The notes: generated from the letters alone by a model not told the origin. Numbered from the stretch's first letter, positions 1 to 4,982 are shown. The stretch: DNA of 6,373 nt from SIG220 sp045615545 (GCA_045615545.1 JAZLFA010000010.1:1-6373), one strand, 5' to 3'. Numbers and translations are program-made.

Positions 1-14
1 AAAGTCGGAATCAT

Positions 15-260
15 CTATTTATTCGGTCCCCGGTTTACCGTTATAAAAACATCCATTCTTTCGTTAATCCCATCTAGTCGTCTGTTAATATCTCGAAGTT
101 CTTTTGCAATCTCTTTACGACCTTTATTTTCATCATACTGAATTCCTTCAAGCACTAAAGTCGTTATCATTCTAGTAAAATTTTTTTCACCTTTGGCTTC
201 CATGTAATCACGAACCAATTCATAAAAATCGTCCCTGACAACCATATGTATCTGTTTCAT
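15..260 (-). CDS. Small ribbon-helix-helix (CopG/Arc-like) DNA-binding protein with C-terminal coiled coil
   Basis: 81 residues. Start chosen at ATG 258-260 because a GGAGG (plus strand 269-273) sits 8 bases upstream. An in-frame TTG at 275 lies next to this Shine-Dalgarno and is not credible. Residues 2-8 (KQIHMVV) look like the short beta strand of an RHH fold, and residues 9-23 and 28-42 like its two helices. Residues 48-74 are charged and heptad-like (KELRDINRRLDGINERM), a likely oligomerisation helix. Proteins of this kind are plasmid copy-number, partition or relaxosome regulators, and they bind short tandem sites as dimers. Six TGTAC sites fill the DNA directly upstream, so autoregulation is likely; this is inference. 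An ATG directly follows the stop (positions 14-12, running out of the window), so another gene of the same operon may continue to the left. The exact family is not recognised. Confidence 0.75.
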   Translation of the reverse strand: MKQIHMVVRDDFYELVRDYMEAKGEKNFTRMITTLVLEGIQYDENKGRKEIAKELRDINRRLDGINERMDVFITVNRGPNK

Positions 261-290
261 CTTTCTAACCTCCAATTTTTAAGTTATGTA

Positions 291-386
291 TGTACAACAT
301 ATGTACAATTTGTAGAATGTACAAATTTTAACATATTTTAGAAGCAGGTTAATGTTTTATGTACAAAAATGTACGATTTATGTACA
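291..386. promoter_or_regulatory. Operator array: six TGTAC(A/G) sites
   Basis: TGTACA occurs at 291-296, 302-307, 318-323, 360-365 and 381-386, and TGTACG at 370-375. Centre-to-centre spacings are 11, 16, 42, 10 and 11 bases, so most neighbouring sites lie about one helical turn apart. TGTACA is self-complementary. Six copies in 96 bp of AT-rich DNA are unlikely by chance. The array lies between the RHH gene (leftward from 260) and the divergent gene at 501. It probably binds the RHH protein and controls one or both directions. The binding assignment is inferred from position only. Confidence 0.7.
296..324 (-). promoter_or_regulatory. Candidate promoter of the RHH gene
   Basis: Read on the minus strand, TTGTAC (319-324) is followed after 17 bases by TATGTT (296-301). 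Both boxes overlap TGTAC operator sites, which would make the promoter repressible. An alternative is TTAACC (347-352), 16 bases, TAAAAT (325-330). The sequence alone does not decide between them. Confidence 0.35.
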
Positions 387-438
387 AAAACTTGTTTGCT
401 AAACCAAAGGTTTGATGACCAAAATTGGAAGCCAATTT
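342..438. repeat. Left copy of an inverted control-region repeat
   Basis: Three blocks recur inverted on the right. Block A, 342-360, matches 1732-1750 (18 of 19). Block B, 384-403, matches 1689-1708 (19 of 20, including 17 consecutive bases). Block C, 422-438, matches 1630-1646 (16 of 17) and is itself a hairpin, AAATTGG-aag-CCAATTT. The A-B gap is 23 bases in both copies. The B-C gap is 18 bases here and 42 on the right. The two copies enclose the genes at 501-1130 and 1421-1630. Confidence 0.75.
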
Positions 439-464
439 ATTTAATATCAATATATAATTATATA

Positions 465-493
465 TTGATAATTTTTATAAATTATTATATAAT
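465..493 (+). promoter_or_regulatory. Promoter of the 209-residue gene, apparently leaderless
   Basis: TTGATA (465-470), a 17-base spacer and a perfect TATAAT (488-493) form a near-consensus sigma-70/SigA promoter. The -10 box ends only 7 bases before ATG 501, so transcription should start at or next to the start codon. No Shine-Dalgarno sequence is present. Confidence 0.65.
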
Positions 494-500
494 TTATAAT

Positions 501-1130
501 ATGAAAGAAATAAACAAGAAAAAGCGATTAAATATCTGTTTAAAAACACGCTCTGATGATCAGACTTTTTTCTTTGCCACCCTAGAAGAAGCGATAAAGT
601 TTTCCATAGGAAGGACTCATGAAATATTTACTTTGTTTCAATTAAATAACAAAACTAAAAAGAAAGAATATATTGGTTATGTTGAAAATGGAAATATTTA
701 TAGAAAGAACAATGGCTATTTAAGTAAGCTTTTTAATCGTGTCTATAGTGGAGAAATTACTTTTGATGAACTATTGAATATCATCAAACGAGATACGATT
801 AAAGAAAAAAGAGTAAGAATGTTTACCGATGATGCTATCGGTTCTTCTAAACACGAAGGATTAGAGGATCCTTATGGTTTTCATTGGGAGACTCTTTATT
901 GGTATGGCATGGATGAAATCACCAAAGATGAATATCTAAGATTACACGAAGAATATTGGATGGCAGAACAAAGGATGAAAGGTGAAGAGGCTACTCCAAT
1001 TATTAAAAAGGATGCTGAGGCGCCTTTAGAGAGTTCTAGGTCTAAAGAATTATTTAAGAAGTGGTTTATTAATGGATTAATAAATACGAAAGCTGTTAGT
1101 CTTTACGAAGAACATAAAGAAAATAGATAG
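501..1130 (+). CDS. Hypothetical protein, 209 residues, no recognised family
   Basis: The reading frame is open back to ATG 369, but that stretch encodes low-complexity Ile/Tyr/Asn, contains the promoter and overlaps the TGTAC sites. ATG 501 is therefore taken as the start, placed 7 bases after a strong -10 box. The product appears soluble: a basic N-terminus (MKEINKKKRLN), a predicted beta-rich stretch about residues 10-75, then a charged helical part rich in aromatic residues (HWETLYWYGMDEI, LHEEYWMAEQRMK) about 125-160. It ends in a helix containing KKWFINGLIN. No catalytic motif, transmembrane segment or signal peptide is seen. It is divergent from the RHH gene and shares its operator region, so it may be a replication, maintenance or cargo protein of the same element; nothing in the sequence settles this. 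It ends in tandem stops, TAG TAG, with no clear terminator after it. Confidence 0.7.
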   Translation: MKEINKKKRLNICLKTRSDDQTFFFATLEEAIKFSIGRTHEIFTLFQLNNKTKKKEYIGYVENGNIYRKNNGYLSKLFNRVYSGEITFDELLNIIKRDTIKEKRVRMFTDDAIGSSKHEGLEDPYGFHWETLYWYGMDEITKDEYLRLHEEYWMAEQRMKGEEATPIIKKDAEAPLESSRSKELFKKWFINGLINTKAVSLYEEHKENR

Positions 1131-1160
1131 TAGTCCAAAAAAGAATAACAAATAACTATG

Positions 1161-1177
1161 TTTGCATTTAATGCAAA
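1161..1177. repeat. Short perfect inverted repeat
   Basis: TTTGCAT-tta-ATGCAAA is a 7-bp stem with a 3-base loop. No T-run follows, so it is a poor terminator. It lies just before the possible micro-ORF and could be a binding site. Confidence 0.45.
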
Positions 1178-1183
1178 GATATA

Positions 1184-1297
1184 ATGAAACGGTTCAATGG
1201 TATTGTTCCTCACAGGTGGGAGCAGTCAAGTATCATTGACTACTTATCACATTCTCACAGGTGGCGTTTAAAGCGTAAAATTTTAAAAAGTGCGTAA
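1184..1297 (+). CDS. Possible 37-residue basic micro-ORF with internal repeat
   Basis: An open frame encodes MKRFNGIVPHRWEQ..., 37 residues, very basic (RWRLKRKILK near the C-terminus). The 11-base direct repeat CTCACAGGTGG (1209-1219 and 1254-1264) is exactly 45 bases apart, so both copies encode HRW in the same frame. Against coding: there is no good Shine-Dalgarno sequence, and a TATAAT (1180-1185) overlaps the ATG. The same DNA can instead be read as structured RNA, because the repeats flank the hairpin AGTCAA-gtatca-TTGACT (1224-1241). The call is tentative. The rest of the 1131-1420 gap holds AT-rich sequence and the palindrome at 1341-1357. Confidence 0.25.
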   Translation: MKRFNGIVPHRWEQSSIIDYLSHSHRWRLKRKILKSA

Positions 1298-1340
1298 AAA
1301 ATCGATATTATGTTAACCAAACGAGTATTTTAAAAATTTT

Positions 1341-1357
1341 TAATTACGTAGTAATTA
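1341..1357. repeat. Inverted repeat upstream of the zinc-ribbon gene
   Basis: TAATTAC-gta-GTAATTA is a perfect 7-bp inverted repeat about 65 bases before the gene at 1421. It may be an operator. No T-run follows it. Confidence 0.4.
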
Positions 1358-1420
1358 CATAAAATTGTTTGAGTTATAACCCCTATTTTTTACTAATAAA
1401 TATAATAGGAGGACAATTTT

Positions 1421-1630
1421 ATGAAATATTGCACTAACTGTTGTAACAAGACCAACCTAAAGAAAATTAAGATCAAGGGTGGCTGCTATGGATTTGATGC
1501 CTATATCTGTCCTAGGTGTTGGCACGTAGACCTATACGTGGATTCTAAGACTAGAAACAAGCTAGTCAAACGTTGGGCTAAACAGGAAGAAAATAAAGCT
1601 TTATCTATCATCATAAAAGAGGCTAACTAA
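1421..1630 (+). CDS. Small zinc-ribbon-like protein, 69 residues
   Basis: The start is secure: AGGAGG (1407-1412) lies 8 bases before ATG. Cysteines C4-x2-C7 (plus C8) and C30-P-R-C33 form two zinc knuckles about 22 residues apart, the classic spacing of a zinc ribbon, with a further C22 between them. The C-terminal half (TRNKLVKRWAKQEENKAL) is a basic amphipathic helix. Such small zinc-ribbon proteins often bind DNA or RNA or act as adaptors. The specific role is unknown. The gene lies between the two inverted control-region copies, downstream of the 209-residue gene. Its promoter is unclear: a TATAAT at 1401-1406 abuts the Shine-Dalgarno and would place the mRNA start too late. Confidence 0.75.
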   Translation: MKYCTNCCNKTNLKKIKIKGGCYGFDAYICPRCWHVDLYVDSKTRNKLVKRWAKQEENKALSIIIKEAN

Positions 1631-1801
1631 AATTGGCTTACAATTTCGGACATCGAAAGCATAAATGAAATCAATCATTTATAGGGCTTTTAGCAAACAA
1701 GTTTTAGTCCCATTTTTGGCAAAATTGGGATATAAAACATTAACCCGCTTTCAATATCTCTTGAATTTGGGATATCCCAAAAGTATCCCGATTTAGGGGG
1801 T
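1630..1801. repeat. Right copy of the inverted control-region repeat, with GGGAT/ATCCC sites
   Basis: This is the inverted partner of 291-438. Blocks C (1630-1646), B (1689-1708) and A (1732-1750) are conserved. Aligned without gaps from 1689 onward (left position L pairs with 2092-L), about 66 of 103 bases match by hand. Instead of TGTAC sites this copy has a near-palindrome at 1708-1730 (arms TCCCA and TGGGA), the perfect palindrome TTTGGGATATCCCAAA (1766-1781), ATCCC (1785-1789) and a G run (1796-1800). No RHH gene follows it. The gap 1631-1898 contains this copy, the hairpins at 1797-1834 and the terminator at 1859-1886, and no convincing gene. Confidence 0.7.
1656..1690 (+). terminator. 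Possible terminator after the zinc-ribbon gene
   Basis: AAAGC plus ATAAATGA (1656-1668) pair with TCATTTAT (1675-1682) and GCTTT (1686-1690), with a 3-base bulge (AGG) and a 6-base loop. The T-tract is only four bases and merges into repeat block B. This hairpin accounts for most of the extra 24 bases in the right control-region copy. Confidence 0.4.
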
Positions 1802-1834
1802 GTGACATTTTGTCATACCCCATCTTTGGATGGG
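1797..1834 (+). other. Two overlapping, mutually exclusive hairpins
   Basis: Hairpin 1 pairs GGGGTGTGACA (1797-1807) with TGTCATACCCC (1811-1821): 11 bp with one G-T wobble and a TTT loop. Hairpin 2 pairs CCCATC (1819-1824) with GATGGG (1829-1834). They share 1819-1821, so both cannot form fully. No T-run follows. This could be an attenuator-like leader, a nicking or origin hairpin, or a regulatory site. Confidence 0.45.
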
Positions 1835-1858
1835 TTAATCTATGTGCATGTCAACTTT

Positions 1859-1886
1859 AAAAACTCCCTCGAGCGGCTGAGGGAGT
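1859..1886 (-). terminator. Rho-independent terminator of the leftward four-gene operon
   Basis: ACTCCCTC (1863-1870) pairs with GAGGGAGT (1879-1886) across an 8-base loop. On the minus strand the stem is followed by TTTTTAAAG. It lies 12 bases beyond the stop of the last operon gene, as expected. Confidence 0.85.
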
Positions 1887-1898
1887 GCTTATCATTGT

Positions 1899-2153
1899 TT
1901 AGGATAAGTGGTTTTTGTTGTGTTCTTTTATTGCTTTTTGATAATCTTTGATCCTGGCATTTTCTTTAAGGATCACTTTTCCTTTTTTTCGATAAGAATT
2001 GTTATAACTGAAAAAATTTATATATCTTGTTCCTGGTGGCGAATAGACCAACACAGGATAAGGCGATTTTTTTGGATTTATGAAATTATTTGCTTTTACT
2101 TCAATTAAAAGAATTGGAAATTTCTTTAATTCGTTTAAAGTATATTTTTTCAT
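1899..2153 (-). CDS. Hypothetical basic protein, 84 residues; last gene of the leftward operon
   Basis: The ATG overlaps the stop of the upstream gene as ATGA (2150-2153), so translation is probably coupled; its own Shine-Dalgarno is weak. The protein is strongly basic: 18 Lys/Arg against 5 Asp/Glu by count. A beta-like N-terminal half (FPILLIEVKAN, YPVLVYSPPGTRYINFF) is followed by a Lys-rich helix (KENARIKDYQKAIKEHNK). No membrane segment or signal is seen, and no known family is recognised. A basic protein paired with an acidic one in overlapping frames is compatible with a toxin-antitoxin or effector-inhibitor pair, but no toxin motif is visible. The terminator at 1859-1886 follows immediately. 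Confidence 0.65.
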   Translation of the reverse strand: MKKYTLNELKKFPILLIEVKANNFINPKKSPYPVLVYSPPGTRYINFFSYNNSYRKKGKVILKENARIKDYQKAIKEHNKNHLS

Positions 2154-2380
2154 TGTTTTTCTTGTTGCGCTTTTAATTCCTTAAGTAATTTTTTTAACCT
2201 TTCAATATCTTTTTTGTGATTGAAAGGAAGACCGTCTTCTTCCCATTCTTCGAACTCATCAATCCAAAACTCGCAATCATTTATTTTTTCTTGGAGCGAA
2301 ACATCACTATTTTTAATTTGTTCAACAACATCTTCGTTTTCTTGTTGAATAAAATCATCATGCATTGGTCTAATTTTCAT
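2150..2380 (-). CDS. Hypothetical acidic protein, 76 residues
   Basis: The start is well supported: AGGAG (plus strand 2389-2393) is 8 bases before ATG 2380. The protein is acidic, with 21 Asp/Glu against 12 Lys/Arg, concentrated in CEFWIDEFEEWEEDG (about 36-50). The C-terminal third (KKDIERLKKLLKELKAQQEKQ, written here only as a Lys/Leu/Glu helix at about 56-76) should form an amphipathic or coiled-coil helix. It lies 34 bases after the membrane-protein gene and overlaps the basic-protein gene by 4 bases. Family unknown. An antitoxin, a chaperone or a DNA-mimic role would fit the charge, but these are guesses. Confidence 0.65.
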   Translation of the reverse strand: MKIRPMHDDFIQQENEDVVEQIKNSDVSLQEKINDCEFWIDEFEEWEEDGLPFNHKKDIERLKKLLKELKAQQEKQ

Positions 2381-2414
2381 ACTATTTACTCCTAATTATT
2401 TACTTTATATATTT

Positions 2415-3083
2415 TTAGAATATAGCATCAAACGCTCTTATAACTACAAATCTTGCGATAAAGAAAAGAGGGACAATTTGAATAATAATGGCAAGTAAAC
2501 CCCACCAGAATCCATCAAGAGTTTGTAGGAAACTAGAAAGACATTGTAAAAATGGAATTAAAATCACAATTACTGTATATAGTATCCCGGTTCCGATTTC
2601 ACCCTCTCCAAAACTATAGATTGCAGCGAGCATCAGAAATATTGCAATTAAGACAAATAACAACACTAAGATAATTGAGAATATCTTCACAATCTTATTA
2701 AATACTCCATCTGGCATAGTGAAGTCGTTTTTAAAGAAATATAAATAAATTACTAATCCTAGGATAACTGCAGCAAGTATATACAAGATAATTCTTGTTA
2801 GTTTATCGTTTTGTGCCAAAACAGTAGGAATTAAAGCTGCGCTCGCTATTCCCATTATCCCTGCTGGAATGATTAACCATTTGCCGAACGTAATCATCGC
2901 TAGTGGGAAAGTCGCACAATTTGTGGTGTTAATCGAAAAATCAATTAGATTACGACAAAAGAACAAAGTTAAAAATCCACCAATAGCTAGGAAACTTAAA
3001 ATAACAGTTACCAGAGCATCTACTACGTCAATACCACCCGTACTGTTATTAGGTTCTAGTTCTTTCTTTTTACTCTTACTCAT
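2415..3083 (-). CDS. Hypothetical six-helix integral membrane protein, 222 residues
   Basis: A charged cytoplasmic-looking N-terminus (MSKSKKKELEPN) precedes about six hydrophobic segments: 22-43, 60-89, 97-117, 132-157, 165-185 and 191-215. Short loops hold few conserved-looking polar residues; FGEGEIGTG (158-166) and GFWWG (191-195) stand out. No ATP-binding, transporter or peptidase motif is recognised. The ATG overlaps the stop of the upstream HTH gene (ATGA, 3080-3083), so the two are almost certainly cotranscribed and coupled. The pairing of a small HTH regulator with a polytopic membrane protein, next to an integrase, suggests element cargo such as immunity, exclusion or stress sensing. 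This is inference from context. Confidence 0.75.
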   Translation of the reverse strand: MSKSKKKELEPNNSTGGIDVVDALVTVILSFLAIGGFLTLFFCRNLIDFSINTTNCATFPLAMITFGKWLIIPAGIMGIASAALIPTVLAQNDKLTRIILYILAAVILGLVIYLYFFKNDFTMPDGVFNKIVKIFSIILVLLFVLIAIFLMLAAIYSFGEGEIGTGILYTVIVILIPFLQCLSSFLQTLDGFWWGLLAIIIQIVPLFFIARFVVIRAFDAIF

Positions 3084-3421
3084 CTTTTTTTATTTAGAAA
3101 AGATTCTACTTCTTCAACACTATATTTATGTTTTTCTATTTCGCCTAAAAATTTGAGAGCTTCCACGAATTCTTTATGATTTTTCATGTAATTTAATATT
3201 TCATCATGAGTTACGGTACCCAACAAAACATCAATAGGAACTCTATAAAGTTCCTTCATTTTTACCAATATATCTAAAGGTGGTTGGAGTTTCCCAGATT
3301 CATATTTACTTAAAGTTGATTGAGTGACTCCTAAAAAACCACATACTTCCTTTTGGGTCTTTTTAGCCATCAAACGGAAAGCATGGAATCTTCTACCGTA
3401 AACTTCGTCTACACTATACAT
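3080..3421 (-). CDS. Xre/HTH_3-family transcriptional regulator, 113 residues
   Basis: An HTH of Cro/CI type spans about residues 9-62: a TQKEVCGFLG helix, then the recognition helix VTQSTLSKYESGK (32-44), then PPLDILVKMKELYRVPIDVLLG. The C-terminal part (70-113) is helical and charged, without a peptidase or sensor domain. The open frame reaches back to 3520, but residues encoded there (Tyr/Phe/Leu-rich) look like translated spacer. ATG 3419-3421 starts the conserved domain and lies 8 bases after a TAAAAT box, so it is preferred. The stop overlaps the next gene by 4 bases. It is the first gene of the four-gene operon and probably regulates it; its targets are not visible. Confidence 0.8.
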   Translation of the reverse strand: MYSVDEVYGRRFHAFRLMAKKTQKEVCGFLGVTQSTLSKYESGKLQPPLDILVKMKELYRVPIDVLLGTVTHDEILNYMKNHKEFVEALKFLGEIEKHKYSVEEVESFLNKKR

Positions 3422-3429
3422 ACATTCAT

Positions 3430-3435
3430 ATTTTA
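3430..3435 (-). promoter_or_regulatory. -10 box for the HTH/membrane-protein operon
   Basis: On the minus strand TAAAAT ends 8 bases before ATG 3421. The candidate -35 (TTACGA, 16 bases upstream) is poor. The mRNA would have almost no leader. Read-through from the integrase operon is also possible, since no clear terminator is seen at 3422-3491. Confidence 0.4.
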
Positions 3436-3491
3436 GTAGAAAAAAACAAATTCGTAACTTAAAATAATATGCCTTTTTGGAATATTTTAAA

Positions 3492-4661
3492 TTACCCTCT
3501 AAATCTTGTATCGCCCACAATCTTATCTAGGGTGTCTAAAATGACAGGGCTTTCCTCTTGATGAATGTGCATATAAACATCTAGAGTCATATGAGTAGAA
3601 CTATGACCTAGTCTTCTTGAAACCTGTCCTATCTGTTGAACGTCAAGTTTTCCTGATAATAACCAAGTGCAATTACTATGTCTAATACCATGCAATGTAA
3701 TGTGCTTTAAACCAGCCTTTTGAGTATATTCAACAAACTTCCTTCTTATGGTTGAAAGACTAGTAGGGTTAACGGTGTTAAAAAATAGAAAGTTATCAGG
3801 CAAAACTGCCTTATTGTAACGCGTGCGATATTCGAGTAATAAGTCACACATTTGTTTAGAGATAGTGACGGTACGAGTGCTACCCTTGGTTTTAGGAGTA
3901 GTAATAATAGTCTTACCTGGTGTAGCACCTGTAATTGCTTGTTGCTCAATTCTAATGGTTGATTTAATTGGATCGAAGTGTTTGTTCATTAAACCTCTAA
4001 ATTCGCCTATTCGGCATCCTAAATGCCCTATGAGGGCAAAGAAATAGTACCAGCGATCATGCTTAGGAATAACACTTAAGAATTTTTCCCATTCAGGAAT
4101 ACTCCAAAAGTTTTCGTTAACGCGTTTAATATCAGTCGCACGTTCAGCGATGTGAGTCATTTTAACTGTAATCAAATTAACGTATTCTTGTTTAACATAG
4201 TTAATTAGGGCGCCGTATCTAAACATTTCGTTTAATAAACTCATAATGCGATTCTTTTGTTTAGTACTCATATCAGCATCTGCGATATTTCCTCTAAATT
4301 TGTCTAAGATGTTGTTTTTACAAAATTCTCCGATTGTATAGTCTTCAAAATCCTTTAGATATTTCTTTATAGTCAGAACGTGGTGCCGATAGGTAGATGG
4401 CTTTACCGATGGCTTTTTCCACTCAAAATATTTGCTTTCTAGATAACCGAGGCGATCGCGATTGTAACCTATATCAATTTCATGTTTCGCCTTTTCTTCG
4501 TATTCAAGTTTAGCTTTGTATGCTTCTTCGGCTGTTTTGAAGCCGCTTTTTCGCACCCTTTTCTTATTAAGAAAATCGGAGGAGATGCTAGAGGCATAAC
4601 AAAACACATTATTTTTCTGATAGACACCTGTATATCCAGTTTTAGTTTGATTCTTTCTCAT
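3492..4661 (-). CDS. int: Tyrosine recombinase (phage/ICE-type site-specific integrase), 389 residues
   Basis: Full-length member of the phage/Tn916-type integrases. Residues 8-55 match the AP2-like arm-type DNA-binding domain (GVYQKNN..., FKTAEEAYKAKLEYE). About 72-165 is the SAM-like core-binding domain. The catalytic domain carries R217 (GCRIGE), a beta-hairpin lysine at 257 or 259 (TPKTKGSTR), H324-x-x-R327 (LHGIRH), H353 (RRLGH) and the nucleophile Y363 (DVYMH). All catalytic residues are present, so the protein should be active. It integrates and excises the element at att sites. The start overlaps the repressor gene by 20 bases (4642-4661) with a poor Shine-Dalgarno (GAGTGAG nearby), which points to translational coupling with the repressor. 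tRNA-Pro, a common target of this family, lies 850 bp away. Confidence 0.95.
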   Translation of the reverse strand: MRKNQTKTGYTGVYQKNNVFCYASSISSDFLNKKRVRKSGFKTAEEAYKAKLEYEEKAKHEIDIGYNRDRLGYLESKYFEWKKPSVKPSTYRHHVLTIKKYLKDFEDYTIGEFCKNNILDKFRGNIADADMSTKQKNRIMSLLNEMFRYGALINYVKQEYVNLITVKMTHIAERATDIKRVNENFWSIPEWEKFLSVIPKHDRWYYFFALIGHLGCRIGEFRGLMNKHFDPIKSTIRIEQQAITGATPGKTIITTPKTKGSTRTVTISKQMCDLLLEYRTRYNKAVLPDNFLFFNTVNPTSLSTIRRKFVEYTQKAGLKHITLHGIRHSNCTWLLSGKLDVQQIGQVSRRLGHSSTHMTLDVYMHIHQEESPVILDTLDKIVGDTRFRG

Positions 4662-4950
4662 TAAGTTTGCTCACTCTTTTTATTAAATTTGATATGTATA
4701 CTTTGTCAGATGTATTTAAGTTCTTAAATAATGATTCTATGAAATCATAATTTCTATTGTCACTAACCCCAAGCAAGTAATCGGTGCTCACGTTATAAAA
4801 TTTTGATAACTTGATTACACTTTGGACACTAGGCTCGGATGTACCGAGTTCATAATGTCCATAAGCTGAAACGGTGACTCCAAGCAATTTGCCAAGTTCG
4901 GCTTGGCTGAGTTTCTTCTCTTTTCTCAACTTTTTTAATCTAATGTTCAT
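4642..4950 (-). CDS. Cro/CI-type HTH repressor of the immunity region, 102 residues
   Basis: An HTH_3 domain occupies residues 4-57: LRKEKKLSQAELGKLLGV, then the recognition helix VTVSAYGHYELG, then EPSVQSVIKLSKFYNVSTDYLLG. The short C-terminal tail (60-102) is helical, with no LexA/CI-type autoprotease. ATG 4948-4950 is preferred over an upstream TTG (4959), because AAAGG (plus strand 4960-4964) lies 9 bases before it. Its reading frame runs 20 bases into int, so the two are one transcript. It is paralogous over its whole length to the divergent gene at 5052: about 43 of 94 residues are identical by hand alignment. It probably represses the rightward promoter and regulates itself. No ImmA-like metalloprotease is visible. 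Confidence 0.9.
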   Translation of the reverse strand: MNIRLKKLRKEKKLSQAELGKLLGVTVSAYGHYELGTSEPSVQSVIKLSKFYNVSTDYLLGVSDNRNYDFIESLFKNLNTSDKVYISNLIKRVSKLNEKESN

Positions 4951-4961
4951 TTTTTTCAACC

Positions 4962-4973
4962 TTTTGTGTAATT
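4962..4973. promoter_or_regulatory. Operator half-site in the repressor leader
   Basis: TTTTGTGTAATT here is an exact copy of 5025-5036, the right half of the large palindrome. It lies just downstream of the predicted repressor transcription start (near 4976), a position suited to autorepression. Confidence 0.55.
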
Positions 4974-4982
4974 TCTACTTAT

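Noticed and set aside
1..12. Similarity of the window start to the window end (6362-6373), 11 of 12 bases
   Set aside because: Very short, and the right copy is ordinary uvrA coding sequence; most likely chance.
369..500. N-terminal extension of the 209-residue protein from ATG 369
   Set aside because: It would encode low-complexity Ile/Tyr/Asn, overlaps the TGTAC array and contains the -35 and -10 boxes; ATG 501 fits better.
1209..1264. CRISPR-like repeat
   Set aside because: Only two 11-base copies, with no further units and no cas genes.
1908..2108. Plus-strand open frame of 66 codons
   Set aside because: Antisense shadow of the 84-residue gene; the product is a biased Phe/Ile string.
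2869..3156. Plus-strand open frame of 95 codons
   Set aside because: Antisense to the membrane-protein and HTH genes, with no Shine-Dalgarno sequence or domain.
3422..3520. 33-residue N-terminal extension of the HTH regulator
   Set aside because: The Tyr/Phe/Leu-rich translation is unlike an HTH N-terminus, and the -10 box lies inside it.
3746..4664. Three open frames inside or antisense to int (3746-3949, 3823-4047, 4482-4664)
   Set aside because: Out-of-frame shadows of a complete, conserved integrase.
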